In this document: positions 51,637 through 60,101 of the stretch, piece after piece
Layout of the letters: the number at the start of each line of letters is the position of its first letter
How positions within the stretch are numbered: the first letter of the stretch is position 1
NCBI RefSeq assembly: GCF_900187975.1
Contig: NZ_FZPC01000011.1
Location: 1-64,000 of the forward strand
Length of the DNA: 64,000 nt
Direction: 5' to 3'
From: Pseudomonas delhiensis
GTDB lineage: Bacteria > Pseudomonadota > Gammaproteobacteria > Pseudomonadales > Pseudomonadaceae
Position numbers and translations under genes: made by a program
The notes under the pieces: model-generated
Told to the model about the DNA's origin: nothing
Seen by the model: the letters and a program-made list of their open reading frames with translations, nothing else
Databases searched by the model: none

Positions 51637-52461
51637 TCAGACCACCGCCAGGTGCATCTTGCGCCTTGGCGGCGGGAAGGCCGCGTCCAGCTTCGCCAGG
51701 TCCTCCTCGTCCAGCCGCAGTTGCAGTGCCGCGGCGTTGTCGCGGATGTGCGCGGCCTCCACCGCCTTGGGAATGGCGATCACCCCCTCCTGACGAATCA
51801 GCCAGGCTAGGGCCACCCGCGCCGGAGTTGCGCCATGGCGTTCGGCCACTTCGCGCAGGGTGGCGTTGCGCAGCAGGCGGCCGCCCTGGCCCACCGGGCA
51901 GTAGGCCATCAGCGGCATGCGCTGTTCCTGGCACCAGGGCAGCAGATCCCATTCGATGCCGCGTTCCTCCAGGCTGTATTGCACCTGGTTGGTGGCGCAG
52001 TGCAGGGCGCCCAGTTCCTGCATGTCGTCGAGGTCGAAGTTGGAGACGCCCCAGCGGCGGATCTTGCCATCCAGGCGCAGGCGCTCGAAGGCCTCGACGG
52101 TTTCCTCCAGCGGGTACTGGCCGCGCCAGTGCAGCAGGTAGAGGTCCAGGCAGTCGGTGCCCAGGCGCCGCAGGCTGCGCTCGCAGGCCGCCGGCACGCC
52201 GCGGGCGCTGGCGTTGTGCGGGTAGACCTTGCTGACCAGGAAGACCTGTTCGCGCAGGCCGCCGATGGCCTCGCCGACCACCTCCTCCGAGCCGCCCTCG
52301 CCGTACATCTCGGCGGTGTCGATCAGCGTCAGGCCCAGCTCGATGCCTTCGCGCAGGGCCGCCACCTCGCGCTTGCGCGCCGCCCTGTCCTCGCCCAGGC
52401 GCCAGGTGCCCTGGCCGATGGCCGGGACGCGCGCGCCATCGGCGAATACCACCTCTTTCAT
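51637..52461 (-). CDS. Aldo/keto reductase
   Basis: This 274-residue TIM-barrel oxidoreductase starts MKEVVFADGARVPAIGQGTW at the ATG after AAGGAGCAAGGC. It has the AKR residues: Asp and Tyr in LIDTAEMYGEGGSEEVVGEA, Lys in VFLVSKVYPHNAS, and His in LYLLHWRGQYPLEE. VGQGGRLLRN and AIPKAVEAAHIRDNAAALQL complete the NADPH site. It reduces aldehydes or ketones; the substrate is unknown. The VOC gene lies 31 bp upstream on the same strand. Confidence 0.93.
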   Translation of the reverse strand: MKEVVFADGARVPAIGQGTWRLGEDRAARKREVAALREGIELGLTLIDTAEMYGEGGSEEVVGEAIGGLREQVFLVSKVYPHNASARGVPAACERSLRRLGTDCLDLYLLHWRGQYPLEETVEAFERLRLDGKIRRWGVSNFDLDDMQELGALHCATNQVQYSLEERGIEWDLLPWCQEQRMPLMAYCPVGQGGRLLRNATLREVAERHGATPARVALAWLIRQEGVIAIPKAVEAAHIRDNAAALQLRLDEEDLAKLDAAFPPPRRKMHLAVV

Positions 52462-52492
52462 GCCTTGCTCCTTCTTGTTCACTACCAGTCGT

Positions 52493-52906
52493 TCAGTGCC
52501 AGGGGTCGTAGGTGCCGAAGCTCCACACGTGCCCCTCGGGGTCGCGGCAGGTGAAGCCCTGGCCGCCGTAGTCCTCGTCGCGGATGTCGATGACCATCCG
52601 CGCGCCGGCGTCCAGCGCGCGGCGGTACAGGGCCTCGGCGTCGGGCACCACCAGGTACAGGCTCTGGGTGCAGCCGCCGACCTCCTCGGGCCGGCGCATC
52701 AGCCGGCCGTATTCGTTGTCCACCGCCGAGCCCAGCATCAGCATGCCGCTGCCGTCGGGCAGGCACAGCTGCGCGTGGGCCACGCCGCCCTCGCCGTCGT
52801 CCACCACCAACTGGCGGACGAAGCCGAAGGTCGCGCACAGCCAGTCGATGGCCGCCGGCGCATCGCGGTAGCGCAGGCAGGGGATCAGGCGGGGATGGCT
52901 GGCCAT
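52493..52906 (-). CDS. VOC-family (glyoxalase/bleomycin-resistance-like) protein
   Basis: This 137-residue protein shows paired beta-alpha-beta modules: RLIPCLRYRDAPAAIDWLCA with FGFVRQLVVDDGEGGVAHAQ, then QSLYLVVPDAEALYRRALDA and YGGQGFTCRDPEGHVWSFGT, the PhnB/YdcC-like variant. These proteins are metal-dependent lyases or binding proteins. It is likely co-transcribed with the downstream aldo/keto reductase. Specific activity unknown. Confidence 0.9.
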   Translation of the reverse strand: MASHPRLIPCLRYRDAPAAIDWLCATFGFVRQLVVDDGEGGVAHAQLCLPDGSGMLMLGSAVDNEYGRLMRRPEEVGGCTQSLYLVVPDAEALYRRALDAGARMVIDIRDEDYGGQGFTCRDPEGHVWSFGTYDPWH

Positions 52907-52954
52907 GGCGGTCTCCTCGTGGCGATGGGCCCACAGAGCATAGACCGCGGCCCG

Positions 52955-53503
52955 CTACAGGCGCAGGCGCCAGCGCCCGTTGCGGACCAGGCGCAGCACG
53001 CCCAGCGGCTCGACGTCGATGGCATTGAACGCCGCCGCGCCGGCCTGCAGCACGTGCAACGCGGCCGCGCGCAGCACCGCGGGGTGGCTGACGACGACGA
53101 AGTGGCCGTCCTCGTCGAAGGCGTCGAGCCAGGCGCCCACGCGCTCGCACAGTTGCACCTGGGACTCGCCGCCGTGGGGCGCGCTGGCGGGGTCCGCCAG
53201 CCAGGCGGCCAGCCCGGCCGCCGCGGTTTCCTGCAGGGCCTGGAGGCTCTGCCCACGCCAGGCGCCGTAGTCGCAGTCGCGCAGAGCCTCCACCAGTTGT
53301 GGCTCGGCCTCCCAGGCGGCGGCGGTCTGCCGGGTGCGCAGCTCGGGGGCGCAGAGCAGCCGCCGCGGCGCCTTGAGCCCGGCGCGGCGCTCGGCCAGGC
53401 GTTCGTCCTGGCCCGGCTCCAACGGCTCGTCGGGCTGGGCGAAGCGGCCCTGGCGCTGGGCGGCGGTGCGCCCGTGGCAGACGAGGCTCAGGCGGCTCGG
53501 CAT
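52955..53503 (-). CDS. Histidine phosphatase family protein beside cbtBA
   Basis: The 182-residue product starts MPSRLSLVCHGRTAAQRQGR; GGGAGA lies before the ATG at 53503. The usual LxRHG motif reads VCHGRT, so the phosphate-binding Arg is replaced by Cys while the phospho-His is kept. LCAPELRTRQTAAA and VVVSHPAVLRAAALHVL (second His) are present. It is divergent from the cobalamin-riboswitch-controlled cbtBA genes, and similar proteins accompany CbtAB in other pseudomonads; a CobC-like role in cobamide metabolism is possible but unproven. Confidence 0.8.
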   Translation of the reverse strand: MPSRLSLVCHGRTAAQRQGRFAQPDEPLEPGQDERLAERRAGLKAPRRLLCAPELRTRQTAAAWEAEPQLVEALRDCDYGAWRGQSLQALQETAAAGLAAWLADPASAPHGGESQVQLCERVGAWLDAFDEDGHFVVVSHPAVLRAAALHVLQAGAAAFNAIDVEPLGVLRLVRNGRWRLRL

Positions 53504-53552
53504 CGAATTCTCTCCCATTCGCAGGCGCCGGGGTTTACACTGCCCGGCGCTC

Positions 53553-53648
53553 TCGCAGCACTTTGTTACCTGGAAGGAAGCCGGTGAAAACCCGGCACGG
53601 TCGCGCCACTGTATTCGGTCCTCGGGCCGAGAGTCAGACCCTTCCCGC
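53553..53648 (+). ncRNA. Cobalamin riboswitch upstream of cbtBA
   Basis: Conserved blocks occur in order: GGAAGCCGGTGAAAACCCGG-C, ACGGTCGCGCCACTGT (B12-box region) and CCGAGAGTCAGACC. The short spacing matches the compact AdoCbl-variant form that precedes cbtB genes. The RNA ends about 50 nt before the cbtB ATG, so control could act on translation or transcription. Confidence 0.88.
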
Positions 53649-53695
53649 AAAAACAGCTCGCCAACCATTCAGGACGCGCAATCCTAGGAGGCTTC

Positions 53696-53911
53696 ATGGC
53701 TCATTCAGCCACCCACGCCGATACCGGCGTATCGCTCCCCGTCATCCCCCTTTCCGAACTGCTGCCCTGGGCCATCTTCGGCGGCCTGCTGCTGCTCCTG
53801 GCACTGTACTTCGTCGGCGCCGAACAGGGCGCCACCTCGATGTTCAAGGGCATGTACGTGCACGAATTCGTCCACGACGGCCGCCACCTGCTGGGCTTCC
53901 CCTGCCACTGA
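53696..53911 (+). CDS. cbtB: Cobalt transporter subunit CbtB
   Basis: This 71-residue membrane protein has one hydrophobic helix (about 22-43, PWAIFGGLLLLLALYFVGAE) and the CbtB ending MYVHEFVHDGRHLLGFPCH, rich in His with a terminal Cys-His metal site. It follows AGGAGG. It acts with CbtA in predicted cobalt uptake; its place under a cobalamin riboswitch supports repression when B12 is sufficient. Confidence 0.95.
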   Translation: MAHSATHADTGVSLPVIPLSELLPWAIFGGLLLLLALYFVGAEQGATSMFKGMYVHEFVHDGRHLLGFPCH

Positions 53912-53928
53912 CCCCGGGGACTCCCTGC

Positions 53929-54684
53929 ATGACTGGAAAACTCCTGCTGCGCGGGATGCTCGTCGGCGTCCTGGCGGGCCTGCTCGTCTTCGCCTTCGCC
54001 TTCGTCTTCGGCGAACCCCAGGTGGACCGCGCCATCGCCTTCGAAGAACAGATGTCGGCCCTGCACGAGGCCGCCGAAGCCACCGGCGGCGCCGCCCATG
54101 ACCACGAGGAAGAGCTGGTCAGCCGCGAGGTCCAGGCCAGCTTCGGCCTGCTCACCGGCGTGGTGGTCTACGGCGCCGCCATGGGCGGCCTGTTCGCCCT
54201 GGTGTTCGCCTACGCCCTGGGCCGCACCGGGCGCCTGGGCCCGCGCGCGCTGAGCGCCCTGCTGGCCCTGGCGGCCTTCGTCGCCCTGTACCTGGTGCCG
54301 AGCCTGAAGTACCCGGCCAACCCGCCGTCGGTGGGCGACCCGGAGAGCATCCGCCAGCGCACCGCGCTGTTCTTCCTGATGATCGCCCTGTCCATCGCCG
54401 CGGCCGTCATCGCGCTGAACCTGGCCCGCCGCCTGCTCGCCGAGCACGGCGCCTGGACCGGCGCCATCGCCGGCATGGCCGTGTACCTGGGCATCTGCGC
54501 CGCCGCCGGCCTGCTGTTCCCGGCCGTGCGCGAAGTGCCGGCGGACTTCCCGGCCGACCTGCTGTGGCAGTTCCGCCTGGTGTCCCTGGGCATCCAGGCG
54601 ATCCTCTGGACCACCGTCGGCCTGGTCTTCGGCTGGTGGATGGAAGCGGTTCCGCTGCATCGGCCGCGACTCGGCAAGGCCTGA
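53929..54684 (+). CDS. cbtA: Cobalt transporter subunit CbtA
   Basis: This 251-residue inner-membrane protein has five or six helices (LLRGMLVGVLAGLLVFAFAF near 5-24, then segments near 75, 105, 140, 180 and 220). A His/Glu-rich loop AAHDHEEELVSREVQASFG is plausible for metal handling. YLVPSLKYPANPPSVGDPES is the typical CbtA motif. It starts 17 bp after cbtB and is part of the same riboswitch-controlled operon. Confidence 0.94.
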   Translation: MTGKLLLRGMLVGVLAGLLVFAFAFVFGEPQVDRAIAFEEQMSALHEAAEATGGAAHDHEEELVSREVQASFGLLTGVVVYGAAMGGLFALVFAYALGRTGRLGPRALSALLALAAFVALYLVPSLKYPANPPSVGDPESIRQRTALFFLMIALSIAAAVIALNLARRLLAEHGAWTGAIAGMAVYLGICAAAGLLFPAVREVPADFPADLLWQFRLVSLGIQAILWTTVGLVFGWWMEAVPLHRPRLGKA

Positions 54685-54830
54685 CCGGCCCCTTCGGCAT
54701 GCGGGTCCCGCCCGGGGGCCCGCATGCCCTGCCCCTCCCCCATTTTTCTCGAACACCCTCCCCCTATCCACACGCTTCATCACCGCCGCCCCCTGGGAAA
54801 ATGCCGCTCCCATTTTTCGAGGCCATGACG

Positions 54831-55364
54831 ATGAAGCATGACAGGCTCAGCCACGCCCTAGCCGCCACCCTTCTCATCCTGCCCCTGGGCCAGGCCCTGG
54901 CGGCGATCAGCGGCCAGGTGGAGGTTTCCCTCGAGATCGCCAGCGGCTGCCAGGTGACCCAGGGCAACAGCGCCAGCGGCGTGGTCAACCAGTTCGGCCA
55001 CCTGGACTTCGGCAGGGCCGGCCCGACCTGGAGCAACGCCCTGAGCGCGCAGTTGATCGGTGCGCAAGGCAGCAGCCTGGAGGTCACCTGCGACCCGGGC
55101 ATAGGCGCCTTCGATGTCCTGGTCGACGGCGGCCTGCGCGGCGACCGGACGCTGGAGAACGAGAGCGGCGAGCAGATTCCCTACTCGCTGTACGTGGACG
55201 CCGGGTACACCCAGGAATACCTGCCCGACCAGATGTACGAATTCGCCATTCCCAGCGACGGCGCCCCCGTCGAGGTTCCCATCCACGGCGCCATCGCGCC
55301 CAATGCCAGGGCCCTGCCCAGCGGCACCTACCGGGACACCCTGACCGTCACCCTGGAATTCTGA
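54831..55364 (+). CDS. Spore-coat-U domain pilin (major subunit candidate)
   Basis: The 177-residue product starts at ATG 54831 (GAGG 8 nt upstream; another ATG at 54825 is too close). A signal peptide (about 1-22, ending QALAAIS) precedes an SCPU domain: VEVSLEIASGCQVTQGN, FGHLDFGRAGPTWSN, LEVTCDPGIGAFDVLVDGG, GTYRDTLTVTLEF, with a Cys pair for the intradomain disulfide. It is first gene of the pilus cluster and its position suggests the major shaft subunit, as CupE1 or CsuA/B. Confidence 0.88.
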   Translation: MKHDRLSHALAATLLILPLGQALAAISGQVEVSLEIASGCQVTQGNSASGVVNQFGHLDFGRAGPTWSNALSAQLIGAQGSSLEVTCDPGIGAFDVLVDGGLRGDRTLENESGEQIPYSLYVDAGYTQEYLPDQMYEFAIPSDGAPVEVPIHGAIAPNARALPSGTYRDTLTVTLEF

Positions 55365-55379
55365 GGTCGCGGCCGGCCC

Positions 55380-55934
55380 ATGCCAGCGCCCACCCAGCCG
55401 CCCCGCGGGCCTGCCAGGCCACGCCGCCGCGCCCTGGCCGCGCTGCTCCTGCTGCTCGCCCACGCTGGCGCGCAGCAGGCGGGCGCCGCGACCCAGGCCA
55501 GCTTCCGCGTGTCCGCCAGCGTCACCCAGGGCTGCCTGGTCAGCCAGGCGGCACCGGGCAGTGGCAACGACTTCGGCCGCCTCGACTTCGGCCGGCACCC
55601 CTCCAGCACCAGCGGGACGATCAGCGCCCGGCTGCTGCCCAACGACGCCATCACCCTCGACTGCACGCCGGGGGTGAAGCTGCGCATGACGGTGGACGGC
55701 GGCCAGCACCTGGACGGCGGCCTGCGCCACCTGGGCGCCGGCCAGGCGCGGCTGGCCTACCGCCTGTACCGCGATGCCGGCCTGAGCCAGGAAATCCCGG
55801 TCGGCGCCAGCGTGCCCATCGACTACAGCGACGCCGGCGCCATCGCGCTGCCGATCAACGCCGCCCTCCGCCTGCCCGGCAACCAGACCGCCGGGCGCTA
55901 CCACGACCGGCTCACCGTGACCCTGTCGTGGTGA
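55380..55934 (+). CDS. Spore-coat-U domain pilin (second subunit)
   Basis: This 184-residue exported protein has a basic n-region, a hydrophobic signal segment (RALAALLLLLAHAGAQQAGA) and an SCPU domain with FRVSASVTQGCLVSQ, NDFGRLDFGRHPSSTSG, ITLDCTPGVKLRMTVDGG and YHDRLTVTLSW. It lies 15 bp after the first pilin. CupE and Csu clusters carry three such small subunits; here there are two. Confidence 0.88.
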   Translation: MPAPTQPPRGPARPRRRALAALLLLLAHAGAQQAGAATQASFRVSASVTQGCLVSQAAPGSGNDFGRLDFGRHPSSTSGTISARLLPNDAITLDCTPGVKLRMTVDGGQHLDGGLRHLGAGQARLAYRLYRDAGLSQEIPVGASVPIDYSDAGAIALPINAALRLPGNQTAGRYHDRLTVTLSW

Positions 55935-55952
55935 GCGAGCCGGAGCCCCACG

Positions 55953-56672
55953 ATGCCCTTCGCCCTGCTTCTCATCCTGCTCGTGCTGCTGCCCGCCGCG
56001 GCGCGGGCCGACAGTTCCATCCTCATCTGGCCGATCGACCCGCGCCTGGAGCACGACCAGCGCGCCAGCGCGCTCTGGCTGGAGAACCGCGGCGCCCGGA
56101 GCGCGCTGCTGCAGGTGCGCATCTTCGCCTGGAGCCAGCGCGACGGCGAAGAGCACTACCAGGCGCAGCGCGAGGTGGTCGGCAGCCCGCCGATGGTCCG
56201 CGTCGAGCCGGGCGCCCGCCAACTGGTGCGCCTGACGCGCCTGGCGCCGAGCGCGGCCGGCACGGAGCACGCCTACCGCATCCTCATCGACGAAGTGCCC
56301 ACCCCGCAGGACGAGGCGCAAGGGCCGGAAGGCAGCGGCATCCGCTTCCAGATGCGCTACTCGGTGCCGCTGTTCCTCGCCGGCCCCGGCCTGCCGGCCG
56401 GGGCGGGCCACCCGGCGCTGGGCTGGCGCCAGGTCGAGGCGGGCGGCAAGGCCTACCTGGAGATCAGCAACGCCGGGCCACGCCACGTCCGCCTGACGCG
56501 GGTGGCCTTCGAGCGGGGCGGCGCCAGCCTGGCCATGGACGAGGGCCTGCTCGGCTACGTGCTGCCCGGCAGCCGCATGCGCTGGCCGCTGCCGCGCCCG
56601 CTGGCCGGTGGCGAGCGGCTGTGGGCGGAGGTCAACGGCGAACGCGGCGAGATCGCCGCCGTGCCCCGCTGA
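55953..56672 (+). CDS. Periplasmic fimbrial chaperone
   Basis: This 239-residue protein has a signal peptide (about 1-20, ending AARADS) and the two Ig-like domains of pilus chaperones: SILIWPIDPRLEHDQRASAL with WLENRG, then RVEPGARQLVRLTR (the conserved Arg/Lys strand), and YLEISNAGPRHVRLTRVAF in domain 2. It holds SCPU subunits before assembly at the usher. It corresponds to CupE4/CsuC by order. Confidence 0.9.
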   Translation: MPFALLLILLVLLPAAARADSSILIWPIDPRLEHDQRASALWLENRGARSALLQVRIFAWSQRDGEEHYQAQREVVGSPPMVRVEPGARQLVRLTRLAPSAAGTEHAYRILIDEVPTPQDEAQGPEGSGIRFQMRYSVPLFLAGPGLPAGAGHPALGWRQVEAGGKAYLEISNAGPRHVRLTRVAFERGGASLAMDEGLLGYVLPGSRMRWPLPRPLAGGERLWAEVNGERGEIAAVPR

Positions 56673-56680
56673 ACCGCGGC

Positions 56681-59056
56681 ATGGCCCGGCTGCCGCTGCG
56701 CCGCTGCCACCTGCTGTTCGCCGGCCTGGCCCTGCTCGACGGCGAGGCCCCGCTGGCCGCGCCCCTGCCCCCGCCGCCGCGGGATGCGGGCGCGCTGACC
56801 GACGGTGCGCGCCTGTACCTGGAACTGCTGGTGAACCTGCGGCCCAGCGGCAAGGTGGTGGCCGTGGACCTACGGCAGGGCCGCCTGCGGATGGACGCGG
56901 CCGACCTGCGCGCCCTCGGCCTGCCGGTGGCGCAGGCGGGCTGGCTCGACCTCGGCGAGCTGGCGGGGGTGCAGGCGAGCTACGACGCCCAGGGCCAGCG
57001 CCTGCTGCTGCAGGTGCCGCCGCACTGGCTGCCGCCGCAGCAGTTGGACGCGGCGGCACGGCGCGCCCGGGTGCCGGCCCGCAGCAGCGTCGGCGCCCTG
57101 TTCAACTACCAGTTGTACGCCAGCAGCCCGCAGAACGGCCAGGACACCCGCTCGGCCTGGAGCGACCTGCGCCTGTTCGGCCCCTTCGGCGTGTTCAGCC
57201 ACAGCGGCGTCCACCAGCAGCCCTTCGGCGGCCCGGCGCAGCGCAGCCGCTACCTGCGCTACGACAGCCACTGGCGCTTCGCCGACGAGGAGCGCGCGCT
57301 GACCTACGAGGCCGGCGACCTGGTCAGCCGCTCCCAGGCCTGGGCCTCGCCGGTGCGCCTGGGCGGGGTGCAGCTGTCCCGCGACTTCGCCATCCGCCCC
57401 GACATCGTCACCTACCCGCTGCCGCGCTTCGCCGGCGAGGCGGCGCTGCCCAGCACCCTGGAGCTGTTCGTCGACGGCTACCGCAACGGCCGCTACGAGC
57501 TGCAACCCGGCCCCTTCAGCCTCGGCGCCCTGCCCTACGTCAACGGCGCCGGCCAGGCCGTGCTGCAGACCACCGACGCCCTCGGCCGCCAGGTCTCCAC
57601 CAGCGTGCCCTTCTACGTCAGCAGCGAACTGCTGCGCCCGGGCCTCAGCGACTTCGCCGCGAGCCTGGGCAGCCTGCGCCAGGGCTACGGCCAGGACGAT
57701 TTCGCCTACGGCAGCGGCGCCGCCAGCGCCTCGCTGCGCCACGGCCTGAGCGACCACTTCACCCTGGAGGCCCAGGCCGAAGGCGCCGCAGGCCTGGCCA
57801 TGGGCGGGCTGGGCGGCGTGCTGCGCCTGGGCACCCTGGGCGTGCTCAACGCCGCGGCCGGCCATGGCCGGCTGGACGGCGACGGCGGCCGGCAGCTCAG
57901 CTTCGGCTACCAGTACAGCGCCCGCCGCTTCCACTTCTCGCTGCAGCGCAGCCAGCGCGACGCCGACTACGCCGACCTGTCACGCCTGGCCTACGAACGG
58001 CAACGGCGCCGCAACACCGACGACGCTGCGCCGCAGCACGGCTATTCGCCCACCCGCCGCAGCACCCAGGCCACCGCCAGCGTGGCGCTGGATGGCTGGG
58101 GCAGCCTGGGCGCCGGCTACTTCGAGGTGGTGGCCGGCGACGGCGGCCGCACCCGTCTGCTCAACCTGTCCTGGGGCCGCTCGCTGTGGGGCGAGGCCAG
58201 CCTGTACCTGTCCGCCAACCGCGAACTCGGCAATAGCCGCTGGAGCAGCGCGGTGCAACTGGTGATCCCCTTCGACCTGCGCGGCACCCTCGGCATGGGC
58301 ATCGAGCGCGGTGCCGACGGCCGCAACAGCCGGCGCGTCGACTACAGCGAAGCGGTGCCCGGCGAAGGCGGTTTCGGCTGGAACCTCGGCCACGCCGACA
58401 ACGGCGGGGGCGGCGACTGGCACCAGGCCGCGCTGCACTGGCGCGGCCGGAACCTGCAGGCCCGCGGCGGCCTGTACGGCGGAGCCGGCGACTACACCCG
58501 CTGGGCCGACCTCGGCGGTTCGCTGGCCTGGATGGACGGCGCGGCGTTCGCCGCCAACCAGGTGCAGGACGCCTTCGTGCTGGTGAGCACCGACGGCCAG
58601 CCCGGCATCCCGGTGCGCTACGAGAACCAGTTGGTCGGCCAGACCGACGCCAATGGCCACCTGCTGGTGCCCTGGAGCAGCGCCTACTACCCCGGCAAGT
58701 ACGAGATCGACCCGCTCGGCCTGGCCTCCAACGTCGAGGCGCCGGTGGTCGAGCAGCGCGTCGCGGTCAGGGCCGGCAGCGGCTACCTGCTGCGCTTCCC
58801 GGTGCAGCGCATGCTGGCCGCCAGCCTGCTGCTGCACGACCGCCACGGCCAGCCGCTGCCGCTGGGCACGCAGGTCGCCGGCGACGACGGCCAGGCCGCC
58901 TACGTCGGCTGGGACGGGCTGGTCTACCTGGAGCACCTGCAGGCGCGCAACCACCTGCGCGCGAACCTGCCCGACGGCGCCACCTGCAGCGCCACCTTCG
59001 AACTGGACCCCGCGGCCGAGGAACTGGCGCAGCTGGGGCCGCTGCCCTGCCTCTGA
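56681..59056 (+). CDS. Outer-membrane fimbrial usher
   Basis: This 791-residue protein starts at ATG 56681, 8 bp after the chaperone stop. It has the usher layout of the gamma3/sigma (archaic) type: N-terminal domain (YLELLVNLRPSGKVVAVDLR), long barrel (FGPFGVFSHSGVHQQPFGGP, GDLVSRSQAWASPVRLGGVQ, SRDFAIRPD), plug and C-terminal domains (GQPGIPVRYENQLVGQTDAN, HLLVPW). It secretes and polymerises the pilus. It corresponds to CupE5/CsuD. Confidence 0.92.
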   Translation: MARLPLRRCHLLFAGLALLDGEAPLAAPLPPPPRDAGALTDGARLYLELLVNLRPSGKVVAVDLRQGRLRMDAADLRALGLPVAQAGWLDLGELAGVQASYDAQGQRLLLQVPPHWLPPQQLDAAARRARVPARSSVGALFNYQLYASSPQNGQDTRSAWSDLRLFGPFGVFSHSGVHQQPFGGPAQRSRYLRYDSHWRFADEERALTYEAGDLVSRSQAWASPVRLGGVQLSRDFAIRPDIVTYPLPRFAGEAALPSTLELFVDGYRNGRYELQPGPFSLGALPYVNGAGQAVLQTTDALGRQVSTSVPFYVSSELLRPGLSDFAASLGSLRQGYGQDDFAYGSGAASASLRHGLSDHFTLEAQAEGAAGLAMGGLGGVLRLGTLGVLNAAAGHGRLDGDGGRQLSFGYQYSARRFHFSLQRSQRDADYADLSRLAYERQRRRNTDDAAPQHGYSPTRRSTQATASVALDGWGSLGAGYFEVVAGDGGRTRLLNLSWGRSLWGEASLYLSANRELGNSRWSSAVQLVIPFDLRGTLGMGIERGADGRNSRRVDYSEAVPGEGGFGWNLGHADNGGGGDWHQAALHWRGRNLQARGGLYGGAGDYTRWADLGGSLAWMDGAAFAANQVQDAFVLVSTDGQPGIPVRYENQLVGQTDANGHLLVPWSSAYYPGKYEIDPLGLASNVEAPVVEQRVAVRAGSGYLLRFPVQRMLAASLLLHDRHGQPLPLGTQVAGDDGQAAYVGWDGLVYLEHLQARNHLRANLPDGATCSATFELDPAAEELAQLGPLPCL

Positions 59057-59071
59057 AGCCCGGAGTCGACG

Positions 59072-60097
59072 ATGAACCCATGGCTACGCCCGCTGCTGCC
59101 CTTTTTGCTCCTGGCCCCGCTGTCAGCCTGGGCCACCACCGCCCAGCAATGCCGCATGCAGCCCGGCGACAGCAACTTCGGCACCCACAGCTCCCTGGTC
59201 ATCGCCCGCGAGCCGCTGCAGATCCAGACCCGCGGCGGCATGGCCTGCGACGTGCGCAGCGGCGCGATCATGGGGCAGAACTGGGTGCGCCTGCGCCTGG
59301 AAAGCCTCGACGGCAACTTCCTGCGCAATGCGAAGACCGGCGACAGGATCCCCTTCGACCTGTACGCCGACGCCTCGCTGAAGCAGATGCTGCGGCAGGG
59401 CGTGACCTACGACTATGCCAACCTCGTCGGCAGCGGCCACCTGGACCTGCGCACCTTCCCGCTGCATGCCCGGGTGCGCTCGGCCAACGTGGCGGCGGGC
59501 ACCTACGTCGCCACGCTGCAGTTGCGCTGGTACTGGCGCATCTGCGTCACCGGCCAGGCCCTCGGCGTCTGCGCCTGGCCGGGCTGGGACAACAGCCCCG
59601 GGCTGAGCGGCGGCTGCCTGGGCCCGGTCTGCCTGCAGGGGCCGAGCAACTGGGGCAACGGCATGGTCACCCAGGTGCGCCTGGTGCTGAACGTGCGCAA
59701 CGATTGCCAGCTCAGCGCCCCCGCCCTCGACTTCGGCAGCGCGCCCCTGGTCAGCAGCTTCCTTCCGGTGCAGCAGCGCATCCAGGTGCGCTGCACCAAG
59801 GGCGCGCACTACAGCGTCGGCCTCAGCGACGGCAGCCATGCCAGCAACGGCCAGCGCCACATGGCCAGCGGCAACGCGCGCCTGGCCTACGAGCTGTACA
59901 AGACGGCCAGCGGCAACGAACGCTGGGGCGCCCAGGGCGCCGAACGCCGCCCCGACGGCAGCGCCGAGTCGAACCCCGGCCAGCTCGACGGCCTCACCGC
60001 CCAGGGCTTCGACTACCGCGCGGAAATCCTCCCCGAACAACCCACCCCGCCCGCCGGGACCTACACCGACAGCGTGGTGGTGGACGTGCGCTTCTGA
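59072..60097 (+). CDS. Two-domain spore-coat-U tip adhesin
   Basis: This 341-residue exported protein (signal about 1-22, ending LSAWATT) has a diverged N-terminal domain rich in Cys and Trp (WRICVTGQALGVCAWPGWDN, GGCLGPVCLQGPSNWGNG). A C-terminal SCPU domain follows (VRNDCQLSAPALDFGSAPLV, IQVRCTKGAHYSVGLSDGSH, TYTDSVVVDVRF). This two-domain form at the cluster end matches CupE6/CsuE tip adhesins that bind surfaces through the N-terminal domain. Confidence 0.9.
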   Translation: MNPWLRPLLPFLLLAPLSAWATTAQQCRMQPGDSNFGTHSSLVIAREPLQIQTRGGMACDVRSGAIMGQNWVRLRLESLDGNFLRNAKTGDRIPFDLYADASLKQMLRQGVTYDYANLVGSGHLDLRTFPLHARVRSANVAAGTYVATLQLRWYWRICVTGQALGVCAWPGWDNSPGLSGGCLGPVCLQGPSNWGNGMVTQVRLVLNVRNDCQLSAPALDFGSAPLVSSFLPVQQRIQVRCTKGAHYSVGLSDGSHASNGQRHMASGNARLAYELYKTASGNERWGAQGAERRPDGSAESNPGQLDGLTAQGFDYRAEILPEQPTPPAGTYTDSVVVDVRF

Positions 60098-60101
60098 GCG
60101 C

